From Gemmobacter sp. (GTDB lineage Bacteria; Pseudomonadota; Alphaproteobacteria; Rhodobacterales; Rhodobacteraceae), in contig NZ_JAUCBS010000013.1 of assembly GCF_034676705.1 (NCBI RefSeq), positions 2,088,501-2,152,500 on the forward strand: 64,000 nucleotides of DNA. Reading direction: 5' to 3'. Within the stretch, counting starts at the first letter, position 1. Each line of letters opens with the position of its first letter. Under the pieces are notes generated by a model. It ran no database searches. It saw only the letters and a list, made by a program, of their open reading frames with translations, and was not told where the DNA came from. Positions 7,894 through 15,400 of the stretch are shown here, one piece after another. The translations under genes and the position numbers were made by a program.

Positions 7894-8985
7894 TTAGCCG
7901 GCAGGCGGGGGCGGCGGGGGCACGCGCGACAGCAGGGCCGACAGCGCCTGCACCTCGCCTGCGGGCTTCCACCCCTCCATCCCGGCGGACCAGACAAGGG
8001 TTGCCCGTGTCAGCCGGCCCTGTGCCACCAGCCCCGGCAATGCCTCGGCCCCGAACGGCCCTTGCGATTGCCCGGCTTCGGCCAGATGCCATTCCACCGC
8101 CGGCACCTGTGGCACGGGTGGCGGCGCGGCGGCTGGCCGGCCGCCCCATGGCCCGGCCGCCCCCATCGCAGCCCCCATGGCCGCGCCCAGACCTGCGCCC
8201 ATCGCCGATCCCGGCGCCTCGGCCGCCTTGCCCATCGCCTCGGCCGCGGCAAACTGGCCGTATTTGCCCAGATCCCCCACGATGCCCATCGAGGTGCGCT
8301 GATCCAGCACCTTTTCCACCGCCTCGGGCAGCGAGACATTCTCGATCACGAAATCCGGCAGCTCCAGCCCATACTGCGCCACCGCCGGCGCCATGGCCTG
8401 CGCCACCAGCTTGCCCAGCTGGTCCAGGTTCGCCGCCATGTCCAGCGCCGGAATGCCCGCACTGGCGACCACGCGGGAAAATTCCTGCACGATCACGTCG
8501 CGGATATGCACGGTGATCTCGTCGGTGGTGAATTCGCCATCGGTGCCGACGATTTCCGTCATGAACCGGCCCGGGTCGGTCACCCGCATGGAATAGGCGC
8601 CAAAGGCTCGCAGCCGCAGCGGCCCGAATTCCGGGTCGCGCAGCATCACCGGGTTGCGGGTGCCCCATTTCTGGCCGGTGAACCGGGTGGTGTTGACGAA
8701 ATACACCTCGGACTTGAAGGGCGAGGAAAACCCGTGATCCCAGTGCTGCAACGCCGTCATCACCGGCATGTTGTTGGTTTCCAGCATGTAAAGCCCCGGC
8801 CCGAACACATCGGCCAGCTGCCCTTCATGGATGAACACCGCCGCCTGCCCCTCGCGCACCGTCAGCTTGGCGCCATACATGATCGCATGGCCCTGCCGGT
8901 CGAACCGCCAGACCATGGTGTCGCGGGTGTCATCCACCCAGTGGATCACGTCGATGAACTGGCCCTTCAAGAATCCGAATACCAT
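7894..8985 (-). CDS. SPFH-domain (YdjI-like) protein with a C-terminal GYF_2 domain
   Basis: A 363-residue protein. The first about 240 residues are an SPFH/band-7 domain of the YdjI type (start MVFGFLKGQFIDVIHW; core VREGQAAVFIHEGQLAD). A Gly/Ala/Met-rich linker with GAAMGAAMGAA-type repeats follows. Residues about 300-350 form a GYF_2-like module (WHLAEAGQSQGPFG...GWKPAGEV), normally a proline-rich-peptide binder. The tail ends in a proline run (PPPPPPAG), a possible ligand for the GYF module itself. The start has AAGGAGAG upstream. SPFH proteins build large ring scaffolds at membranes. The next gene encodes the zinc-ribbon partner, as in Bacillus ydjGHI. Confidence 0.85.
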   Translation of the reverse strand: MVFGFLKGQFIDVIHWVDDTRDTMVWRFDRQGHAIMYGAKLTVREGQAAVFIHEGQLADVFGPGLYMLETNNMPVMTALQHWDHGFSSPFKSEVYFVNTTRFTGQKWGTRNPVMLRDPEFGPLRLRAFGAYSMRVTDPGRFMTEIVGTDGEFTTDEITVHIRDVIVQEFSRVVASAGIPALDMAANLDQLGKLVAQAMAPAVAQYGLELPDFVIENVSLPEAVEKVLDQRTSMGIVGDLGKYGQFAAAEAMGKAAEAPGSAMGAGLGAAMGAAMGAAGPWGGRPAAAPPPVPQVPAVEWHLAEAGQSQGPFGAEALPGLVAQGRLTRATLVWSAGMEGWKPAGEVQALSALLSRVPPPPPPAG

Positions 8986-9026
8986 CGCAGCTCTCCTTCG
9001 CGTTTCGGCCAATCCAGCGGCCCTGC

Positions 9027-9110
9027 TTCATCTTGCCCGAAATACCCACGGGGTTTCCAAAGGGGGGCGTGCCCCCCTTTGGCCGGGGGTCCGGGGGCTG
9101 GCCCCCGGCC
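9027..9110 (-). repeat. dispersed GTATTT-type intergenic repeat, copy 3, with two G/C hairpins
   Basis: Read on minus this ends in CCCCGTGGGTATTTCGGGC followed by AAGATGA. On the plus strand the core is followed by AAAGGGGGGC/GCCCCCCTTT (9059-9080) and a CCGGGGGC/GCCCCCGG stem (9091-9108). It fills most of the 129-base gap between the DUF2927 and SPFH genes, so it may terminate or separate their transcripts. Confidence 0.65.
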
Positions 9111-9114
9111 TTGC

Positions 9115-10077
9115 TCAGCTGCCCCCGCCGATTGCCTGCGTCACGATCGGGCCCAGCAGCGGCCGGGCCTCGGCCTCGCGCATGCCGGGTTTCAGGCGGC
9201 GGTCATACAGCACCCGCAACAGCACCTCGTCCATGCGGGTCAGGGTGGCGAATTCCTCGTCATCGTTGAAGATCGAGGGGCGCGCCCGCGGGTAATCGTT
9301 GGCCAGCCCCAGGCCTTGCGCGATTTCCTCGTGGAAACACGACAGCCGCAGCAGGTCGGGCAGTTCCGACCGGATCACCGCCAGCGCGCCGGAATAGACC
9401 GGGCTGTCACCATCGGAAATCGCCAGCACCATGCAAAAGGTCGACAGGCCCATGCCGGTGGCCGCGTCCAGCTCGCGCGGATCAAGGCCGGGGAACAGGC
9501 CCGCCCATTCGGTGCCAAGGCCGGGGCGCTCATCCTCGGACACCACATAGACCCAGTAGTTCGGCGCATGATCGGTGACGCTGATCGACAGGCCCGATTG
9601 CCGCGCCAGCCGCGCGGCATAGGTGGCGACCGTAGCCCGGTCCTTGGCCCGGGTCTGTTCCGGCACCGAGGCGCCGAACCGCAGGCCGATGCGCACCGGC
9701 TTTTCCCAGCGCCGCAGCCGGGCCGGCGCCTCGCGCGCGATCAGGCGGCCGCTTTCGCTGACATATTCGTCGTAAAGCGCGATGCGGACGAAATTCTCGG
9801 TGATCTCGCGCGGGCCCCAGGGGGTATCGGGGCCGCCGCCATCCATGCGCAGCAGGCCCCGGGTGACCAGATCGGTTTCCACCCGGGTGAAATGCGCCGC
9901 CACCGCCTTGCTGGCGACCGAGGGGTCGGCCACCGGCTCCTCCACCTTGGGGGGCGGAATGCGGGGGGCGGGCCGCAGATCGGGGCCGCCGGTGCCCAGC
10001 AGGGCACAGGCCGACAGCGCGGTCAGGGCCACCAGCCCCGCCGCCCCGCGAAAGATCCGGCCGACGTCGTGCAGCAT
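9115..10077 (-). CDS. DUF2927 lipoprotein with a HEExxQ metallopeptidase-like motif
   Basis: A 320-residue predicted lipoprotein: hydrophobic leader and lipobox ALSAC with Cys24. The C-terminal half carries the DUF2927 pattern HEEIAQGLGLANDY (H249, E250) followed by RPSIFNDDEEFATLT. This looks like a zincin helix in which the second His of HExxH is Gln. The protein could be a periplasmic metallopeptidase with a different third ligand, or a degenerate one. Its ATG follows the telA stop by one base (TGA-C-ATG), so the two are translationally coupled. That coupling ties this outer-envelope protein to the TelA/XpaC module. Confidence 0.8.
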   Translation of the reverse strand: MLHDVGRIFRGAAGLVALTALSACALLGTGGPDLRPAPRIPPPKVEEPVADPSVASKAVAAHFTRVETDLVTRGLLRMDGGGPDTPWGPREITENFVRIALYDEYVSESGRLIAREAPARLRRWEKPVRIGLRFGASVPEQTRAKDRATVATYAARLARQSGLSISVTDHAPNYWVYVVSEDERPGLGTEWAGLFPGLDPRELDAATGMGLSTFCMVLAISDGDSPVYSGALAVIRSELPDLLRLSCFHEEIAQGLGLANDYPRARPSIFNDDEEFATLTRMDEVLLRVLYDRRLKPGMREAEARPLLGPIVTQAIGGGS

Positions 10078-10078
10078 G

Positions 10079-11239
10079 TCAGCCCTTTGCCGGTCGCCCG
10101 CTGGCCGAGGCCAGCGTCTCGCGCAGTTCCGCTTCCATCTTGACCAGATCCCCTTCCGCCGCCGCGCGGCGCTTCTTGCCTTCGTCCGCAATCGCGAGGC
10201 TTTCCTGAATCGTCGCGATCAGCGTTGCATTCGCCTTTTTCACCGCCTCGATGTCAAACACGCCGCGTTCCATTTCCTGCCGGACCACGCGGTTGGCCTG
10301 TTGCAGGTTTTCGGCATTGGCGGTCAAGAGATCGTTGGTCAGGTCGTTGGCGGCGCGGATCGATTCCGCCGCCTCGCGCGAGCGCTGGATGGTCACCGCC
10401 TGCGCCAGCTGGGTTTCCCACAGCGGCACGGTGTTCACCAGCGTCGAGTTGATCTTGGTGACCAGCGACTTGTCATTCTCCTGCACCAGCCGGATCGAGG
10501 GCAGCGACTGCATGGTCACCTGCCGCGTCAGCTTCAGGTCATGCACCCGGCGTTCCAGATCGTCGCGGGCGGCGCGCAGGTCGCGCAGGGCCTGGGCTTT
10601 CAGCATCTTCTGGTCTTCGCCGGCCGCCTCCATCTCGGCCACCGCGGCGGGGATCACGCTGGCGTCAACCTCGGCCAGCTTCGCTTCGCCGGCGGCAATG
10701 TAAAGACCCAGCTCCTGATAGAATTCCAGTGTCTTTTCATAGAGTTTATCAAGCGACTTGATGTCTTTCAGCAGCTTGTGTTCGTGGCCCAGCAGCGTTT
10801 CGGTGATCTTGTCGATCTGGGCCTGAACCGTTTCGAACCGCGCCACGAACTTCGCAAAGGGCGCCGCCCGGCCGATCAGGCGTTCCCACCAGCTGGCCTT
10901 GCGCCGCACGTCCAGTTCGCTGACCGAAAAACCCCGGATCGTCGACACGATGGACGCCAGCGCATCGCCTGCCGGGCCGACATCCTTGTTCTTCACATCG
11001 GTCAGCATTTCCTGGCTGATGACCTGAAGTTCCGCCTGCGCCCGTGCGCCGAAGCCGATGATCGACTGGGCATCGGCCAGGTTCACCTCGGCCATGCGGC
11101 TGCGGATTTCCTCGGCCACCGGCGCGGGGGCCTGGGCCAGCGGCACCACCTCGCCGCCCGGTTCGGGCAGCACCAGCGCGGTGACCTGTGCGACTTCGGC
11201 AAGGGCGGCAGCGGCGGCGCTGCGGGTGGTCTCGGTCAT
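10079..11239 (-). CDS. telA: toxic anion resistance protein, TelA family
   Basis: A 386-residue, almost all-helical protein of the TelA/YceH/YaaN family (PF05816). Recognisable family stretches include WWERLIGRAAPFAKFVARFETVQ (given here as WWERLIG...FARFETVQ, near residues 125-150), the long coiled-coil centre and SLPSIRLVQ (about 265). No signal peptide or membrane segment is present, so it is cytoplasmic or peripheral. TelA proteins are linked to tellurite and other envelope or antibiotic stress, but the biochemical role is not established. AGGAGG stands 5-9 bases before the ATG. It follows xpaC by 44 bases, the same pairing as Bacillus xpaC-yaaN. Confidence 0.9.
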   Translation of the reverse strand: MTETTRSAAAAALAEVAQVTALVLPEPGGEVVPLAQAPAPVAEEIRSRMAEVNLADAQSIIGFGARAQAELQVISQEMLTDVKNKDVGPAGDALASIVSTIRGFSVSELDVRRKASWWERLIGRAAPFAKFVARFETVQAQIDKITETLLGHEHKLLKDIKSLDKLYEKTLEFYQELGLYIAAGEAKLAEVDASVIPAAVAEMEAAGEDQKMLKAQALRDLRAARDDLERRVHDLKLTRQVTMQSLPSIRLVQENDKSLVTKINSTLVNTVPLWETQLAQAVTIQRSREAAESIRAANDLTNDLLTANAENLQQANRVVRQEMERGVFDIEAVKKANATLIATIQESLAIADEGKKRRAAAEGDLVKMEAELRETLASASGRPAKG

Positions 11240-11283
11240 GGGGGCCTCCTGGGAAACGGTCGGGCGCGGGCGCCCCGGGGAAC

Positions 11284-12150
11284 TCAGCTGCGCGGCGCCT
11301 CTTGGGCAAGGCGTTCGCGCAACACTTCAATCTCTACGTCCATCCTGTTGCGATCATTTGACAAAAGCGCATCCGCCTTTTGCGTGAATCGTGTGTTCAG
11401 ATCGTCCAGCAGCGCCAGATAATCCGCCCGCGCCTGTGGATCGCGGCTGGTGCCATAGATGCGGGCGAACTGGGCGGTGGCCGCGCGGGCACCATCCAGA
11501 TAGACCGACAGATACTTGCGCGAGGTCGTCAGATCGCGCGGGTCGTTTTCCACCGTGCGGAACATGGCGCGGGCGGTGGTGGCGAAGCGGTCCAGCCGGT
11601 CCATCACCTCGCGGTCGGCGACGGGGCGGGCGGCCTCGCGCATGGCGGTCAGGTGCTTTTCGGCCTCGGCCACGGCGGTGGCGACACGTTCGGTCTGAAA
11701 GGCGTCCTGCCCCTCCATCCCCTTGTCGGACAGGGGGTCGGGGCCAAAGGCGATCAGGTGCAGGCCGCCGCCCAGAATGCCCAGCAGCACCGGCGCCACC
11801 AGCCCGCCCCCCGGCGCCCAGGCTGCAAGCCCGATGCCAAGGCCCGTCAGGACCGCCCCGAATATCTTGCGCGGAATGGCCGGGCGGCGGGCAATGGTGC
11901 GCGCCTCCCATGCCTCATGCGCGCGTTCCCCTTCGCGTGTCAGCCAGGCCGCAAGCAGCAGCAGGCCAAAGGCGACCAGATCGGCGGTCAGCCCGACCGG
12001 ACCCTGCCGGAACGCCATCACCGGCAGGATGAAGGGCAGCAGGAACAGCAGGTTCACCCGCGCACCGCTGCGGGCGGGCCGCGCCGCCTGCAACGGCGCC
12101 TGTCCGGGCCGCGCGCCGGGGCTGTATTTGCCGCCATACCGCTGGTTCAT
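11284..12150 (-). CDS. xpaC: XpaC-family membrane protein (5-bromo-4-chloroindolyl phosphate hydrolysis protein)
   Basis: A 288-residue protein with four hydrophobic segments (about residues 32-75 and 95-140, two each) and a cytoplasmic helical tail. The tail contains the family pattern LTTSRKYLSVYLDGA (about 225-240), in which a helical region ends in a conserved Y-L-P/D segment. XpaC was named from a Bacillus phenotype on a chromogenic phosphate; it is not a demonstrated phosphatase. The ATG overlaps the stop of a 28-codon upstream gene (ATGA). With telA 44 bases downstream it begins a five-protein envelope cluster. XpaC probably supplies the membrane anchor for TelA. Confidence 0.85.
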   Translation of the reverse strand: MNQRYGGKYSPGARPGQAPLQAARPARSGARVNLLFLLPFILPVMAFRQGPVGLTADLVAFGLLLLAAWLTREGERAHEAWEARTIARRPAIPRKIFGAVLTGLGIGLAAWAPGGGLVAPVLLGILGGGLHLIAFGPDPLSDKGMEGQDAFQTERVATAVAEAEKHLTAMREAARPVADREVMDRLDRFATTARAMFRTVENDPRDLTTSRKYLSVYLDGARAATAQFARIYGTSRDPQARADYLALLDDLNTRFTQKADALLSNDRNRMDVEIEVLRERLAQEAPRS

Positions 12151-12233
12151 GCGCCTGTTCCCGTGACGGCCGCGTAAAGGATCAGCATTGCCAGCAGGGC
12201 AAAGGCCGTCCGTCTGATACCCGTCTGGCCCAT
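12147..12233 (-). CDS. 28-residue single-pass membrane microprotein, coupled to xpaC
   Basis: ATG GGC CAG... encodes MGQTGIRRTAFALLAM followed by LILYAAVTGTGA. Positive residues come before one hydrophobic helix of about 18 residues. A canonical GGAGG lies 5 bases before the ATG, and the TGA shares ATGA with the xpaC start, a classical coupling. No longer frame in the region competes for this signal. It could be a real small subunit of the XpaC/TelA complex, or only a leader peptide that sets xpaC translation. Similarity to known proteins cannot be judged at this length. Confidence 0.6.
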   Translation of the reverse strand: MGQTGIRRTAFALLAMLILYAAVTGTGA

Positions 12234-12345
12234 CCGTGCCTCCGAACGCTGCGTCTGCAAGGACTATAGGGGATCGCGGCGCAGCGATCCATCCCGCAGC
12301 AGGGGGAATTTGCAAGCGATGGCAGCAGATTGCCGGCCGTTGCGC

Positions 12346-13515
12346 CTAGCGTTTCGGGCCGCGCGGCGGCTTGGCCGGCGCATTGCGCGTGGCTGGCTTC
12401 GGCCCGGACGACGGGCGGCGCGGCTTGGGATCGGTGCCATCATCGCGCGCGGCCCCCCGGCTGAAACTGCCGCGGGCGGTGGGTTTGGCGGCCGGTTTGC
12501 CGCCCGCCTCCGCCCGGTCCAGCCAGCGGCCGGCCGAGGCGGCAAGCCCTCGCGCGCCCTGTGCGGCCGGCTTGGCCGTGCCGGGCTTGGCGCGGGGGGC
12601 CGGCTTGTCGCGCTCGGTCCCCGCGCTGCGGGCCACCGGCTTGCCGGGGGCAGGCCGTTCGCCCCGCGGGGCGGGGGGGCGCGCGCCGGGCTGCGGCATC
12701 GGGGTTTCATCCAGGCCCAGCTGGTCCTTGAGCATGCGCGGCCGCACCTCGGCCACCTCGCCGGGTTTCAGATCGCCCAGCTGGAACGGGCCATAGCTGA
12801 CGCGGATCAGCCGGTTCACGTTCAGCCCGATCGCCTCCATCGCGCGGCGGATCTCGCGGTTGCGGCCTTCGCGGATGCCCACGGTCAGCCAGGCATTGGC
12901 GCCCTGCTGGCGGTCGAAATTGACGGTCATCGGCTGAAACACCTCGCCGTCGATGGTGATGCCCTGGCGCAGCGGTTCGAACTGGCTGTCCTCGGGGCGG
13001 CCGTTGATCCGCACGCGGTATTTGCGCAACCAGCCGGTCGAGGGCAGTTCCAGCTTGCGTTTCAGCCCGCCATCGTTGGTCAACAGCAGCAGCCCTTCGG
13101 AATTCAGGTCCAGTCGCCCGATGGTCATCACGCGGGGCAGATCCTCGGGCAGGTGGTCAAAGACGGTGGCGCGCCCCTGTTCATCGCGCGCGGTGGTCAC
13201 CAGCCCTTCGGGCTTGTGATAGAGCCACACGCGCGGCGGTTCTGGCGGGGCCAGCGGCTGGCCATCCACCGTGATGCGGTCCCTGGGGGTGACATCGCGG
13301 GCGGGGCTGTCCAGCACCTTGCCATTCACGGCGACGCGGCCTTCGGCGATCATCTTTTCCGCATCGCGGCGCGAGGCGACGCCGGCGCGCGACAGCACCT
13401 TGGCAATGCGGTCGCCGGTGGTCTTTTCCGGCTCGGCAGCGGGTTTCGGGGCCCGCGCGGGTTTGGCAGGCTTGGCCGGCGATTTCGGCGGCAGATCGGT
13501 CGGGCGGCGGGACAT
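12346..13515 (-). CDS. RsuA/RluB-family pseudouridine synthase with a long basic C-terminal tail
   Basis: A 389-residue enzyme converting uridine to pseudouridine in rRNA. An S4 RNA-binding domain (about 38-85: RIAKVLSRAGVASRRDAEKM) is followed by the catalytic domain with GRLDLNSEGLLLLTNDG (catalytic Asp near residue 142) and EGRNREIRRAMEA. The final about 110 residues are low-complexity Pro/Ala/Lys/Arg, and residues 1-35 are similarly basic. These disordered tails are common in this family in Rhodobacteraceae and probably bind RNA. The target (RluB-like 23S U2605 or RsuA-like 16S U516) cannot be decided. It starts at the ATG of MSRRPTDLP and is divergent from tadA. Confidence 0.88.
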   Translation of the reverse strand: MSRRPTDLPPKSPAKPAKPARAPKPAAEPEKTTGDRIAKVLSRAGVASRRDAEKMIAEGRVAVNGKVLDSPARDVTPRDRITVDGQPLAPPEPPRVWLYHKPEGLVTTARDEQGRATVFDHLPEDLPRVMTIGRLDLNSEGLLLLTNDGGLKRKLELPSTGWLRKYRVRINGRPEDSQFEPLRQGITIDGEVFQPMTVNFDRQQGANAWLTVGIREGRNREIRRAMEAIGLNVNRLIRVSYGPFQLGDLKPGEVAEVRPRMLKDQLGLDETPMPQPGARPPAPRGERPAPGKPVARSAGTERDKPAPRAKPGTAKPAAQGARGLAASAGRWLDRAEAGGKPAAKPTARGSFSRGAARDDGTDPKPRRPSSGPKPATRNAPAKPPRGPKR

Positions 13516-13555
13516 GGCGGGCCTTGCACTGCCCGGCGTGGCGCGGGACTGGATA

Positions 13556-13611
13556 CCCCGGGGGCCGTCTGCCCCCGGACCCCCGAGGATATTTGGATCA
13601 GAGCGAAGGGG
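13556..13611 (+). repeat. dispersed GTATTT-type intergenic repeat, copy 4
   Basis: A stem CCGGGGGC/GCCCCCGG (13558-13578, CGTCT loop) is followed by CCCCCGAGGATATTTGG and ATCAGAGCGAAGGGG. The core matches copies 1 and 6. It lies in the divergent gap between the pseudouridine synthase gene and tadA. Confidence 0.7.
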
Positions 13612-13619
13612 CAAGGCGG

Positions 13620-13649
13620 CTTGTCCTTTGGTGTCTTGTCCTTTGGTCG
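13620..13649 (+). repeat. 15-base tandem duplication ahead of tadA
   Basis: CTTGTCCTTTGGTGT is followed at once by CTTGTCCTTTGGTCG, about 20 bases before the tadA start codon. It is probably a slippage duplication in the leader. No function can be read from it. Confidence 0.6.
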
Positions 13650-13670
13650 CATGCACGGCATGACGGCGGC

Positions 13671-14129
13671 ATGAACCCGTTTCGCAGCCATATGGATCTG
13701 GCGCTGGCCGAAGCCCGCGCGGCCGCCTTGCGGGGTGAGGTGCCGGTGGGTGCGGTGGTGATCGGCCCCGGCGGCCAGGTGGTGGCCCGGGCCGGCAACC
13801 GCACGCGCGAGCTGAGCGACCCCACCGCCCATGCCGAGGTGCTGGCCATTCGCGCCGCCTGCGCCGCGCTGGGGTCCGAAAGGTTGTCCGGCCATGACCT
13901 GTACGTGACGCTGGAGCCATGCCCGATGTGCGCGGCGGCCATTTCGGCGGCCCGGATCGCGCGGCTGTATTACGGCGCGGCCGATCCGAAATCGGGCGGT
14001 GTGGCACAGGGGCCGCGGGTGTTCAGCCATGCCCAGTGCCACCATGTGCCCGACGTCTACGATGGCATCGGCGCCGCCGAGGCGGGGGCGCTGCTGACCG
14101 GGTTTTTCGCCGGGCGGCGTGGCGCTTGA
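13671..14129 (+). CDS. tadA: tRNA-specific adenosine deaminase
   Basis: A 152-residue zinc deaminase that converts the wobble adenosine of tRNA(Arg)(ACG) to inosine. Motifs are HAEVLAIR (zinc His and catalytic Glu, about residues 53-60) and PCPMCAAA (zinc cysteines, about 83-90). Length is normal for TadA. The chosen ATG begins MNPFRSHMDLAL, the usual N-terminus; upstream ATGs in the same frame lie in the repeat region. Nucleoside deaminases of other specificity are the only alternative, and the PCPMC and length favour TadA. Confidence 0.93.
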   Translation: MNPFRSHMDLALAEARAAALRGEVPVGAVVIGPGGQVVARAGNRTRELSDPTAHAEVLAIRAACAALGSERLSGHDLYVTLEPCPMCAAAISAARIARLYYGAADPKSGGVAQGPRVFSHAQCHHVPDVYDGIGAAEAGALLTGFFAGRRGA

Positions 14130-14183
14130 CGAATCAAGGCCGTCCAAGGCTTTGATCGGGCGGTCAGCTGCCGGAGACCTGTC

Positions 14184-14543
14184 ATGCGCCCAGTCCTGCC
14201 CGCCCTGCTGCTTGTCGCCATCGCCGCATCCTGCGGGACGCCGGAATACCGCGCCGAGCGGTCGATCTGCGAGGCGGAGTGGATGCAGAAGATCCCGCCG
14301 AACTACGAACGCCAGATCGTCGAGCGGGTGCGCTACATTCAGGTTCCGACCGGCCTCAGCACCTGCACCACGGTGAACAACGTGCAGCACTGCCGCTCGC
14401 AGATGCGCAGCGAGGCGATTCCCTATACCGCCGTCGAAACCGTCGATGTGAACGCGCCGCGCCGCGATCCGCAGATTGCCGCCTGCGCGGCGCGGGTCTG
14501 TCAGGCGAAGTTCGGCAATCCCGAATGCAAGACGGCCGGCTAG
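14184..14543 (+). CDS. small cysteine-rich lipoprotein, unknown function
   Basis: A 119-residue predicted lipoprotein: residues 1-16 are a leader and the lipobox IAASC has Cys17. The mature part has several further cysteines (for example in CTTVNNVQHC and CAARVCQAKFGNPEC), so disulfides are likely in the periplasm. A GGAG lies 8 bases before the ATG. No family is recognised with confidence. It follows tadA by 54 bases on the same strand and may be cotranscribed. Confidence 0.8.
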   Translation: MRPVLPALLLVAIAASCGTPEYRAERSICEAEWMQKIPPNYERQIVERVRYIQVPTGLSTCTTVNNVQHCRSQMRSEAIPYTAVETVDVNAPRRDPQIAACAARVCQAKFGNPECKTAG

Positions 14544-14564
14544 GGGCGCCGGCCGCCCGCTGCC

Positions 14565-15257
14565 TTACACGGTGAAGGGTTGCATCACCTGCGGCTCTAT
14601 CACCCGCACGCCCGGCGCCACGCCGGCCTTCAGCGCATCGGCCGACTGTTCCAGCAGGGGAAAGGTGCGGTAATGGCAGGGGATGATGGTCTTGAAGTTG
14701 AAGAACTTCCGCGCCGCATAGGCCGCGCGCTTCATGTCCATGGTGAAATGGCCGCCCGCAGACAGGATGCCGATTTCCGGGGCATGCAGATCGTTGAAGA
14801 CGCCCATGTCGGCCATCACGTCGGTATCGCCGGAAAAATAGATCGTGCGCCCGCCATGTTCGATCATGTAGCCGTTTTCGGCCCCCAGATAGATCGGCCC
14901 ATGTTCCCCCGAGAATGACGAGGAATGCGAGGCGGCGACCATGGTCACGTTCACATTGCCCAGTTTCACCGTGCCGCCATTGTTGAAGCCGATGGTCTTG
15001 CAGCCGTCGCGGCCTTCCAGCCAGGTGGTCAGGTCATACTTGCCGACCACCGCGATCCCCAGTTCCCTGGCGATGCCCGGCACGTCGGAAAGGTGGTCGC
15101 CGTGGCCATGGCTGACCAGCACGGCGGTCGCGCCGGCGATGGCGTCTGCCCGGGCATCGGCCGGGAAGAGCGGGTTGGTCAGCCAGGGGTCCACCAGCAG
15201 GCACTGGTCGCCGATTTCGATGCGAAAGCCGGAATGGCCAAGCCATGTGAGTTTCAT
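14565..15257 (-). CDS. UPF0173-type metallo-beta-lactamase-fold hydrolase
   Basis: A 230-residue cytoplasmic metal-dependent hydrolase. The metal motif SHGHGDHLSD is near residue 50. Later ligands include ASHSSS, the SGDTDVMADM Asp and the CHYRTFP His near the C-terminus. The N-terminus MKLTWLGHSGFRIE is the hallmark of the UPF0173/UlaG-like group. AGGAGA precedes the ATG. The substrate is unknown. Its 3' end meets the lipoprotein gene tail to tail (21-base gap). Confidence 0.9.
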   Translation of the reverse strand: MKLTWLGHSGFRIEIGDQCLLVDPWLTNPLFPADARADAIAGATAVLVSHGHGDHLSDVPGIARELGIAVVGKYDLTTWLEGRDGCKTIGFNNGGTVKLGNVNVTMVAASHSSSFSGEHGPIYLGAENGYMIEHGGRTIYFSGDTDVMADMGVFNDLHAPEIGILSAGGHFTMDMKRAAYAARKFFNFKTIIPCHYRTFPLLEQSADALKAGVAPGVRVIEPQVMQPFTV

Positions 15258-15291
15258 CGCGTCTCCTAACTTGTGCTGTCGCGGCGGCCCG

Positions 15292-15350
15292 TTCATCTGT
15301 CCGGAAATATCCCGGGGGTCCGGGGGCAGGGCCCCCGGGGCCGGGGGCTT
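15292..15350 (-). repeat. dispersed GTATTT-type intergenic repeat, copy 5
   Basis: Read on minus, CCCCCGGGATATTTCCGG is followed by ACAGATGAA. On plus, G/C-only hairpin sequence (CCGGGGGC...GCCCCCGG) follows the core. It lies in the divergent gap between the UPF0173 gene and the ceramidase-like gene. Confidence 0.65.
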
Positions 15351-15400
15351 GAGCGCGCCTTGCGGGTAGGGCACCCTAGACGCTGGATCACGGAGTTTCC

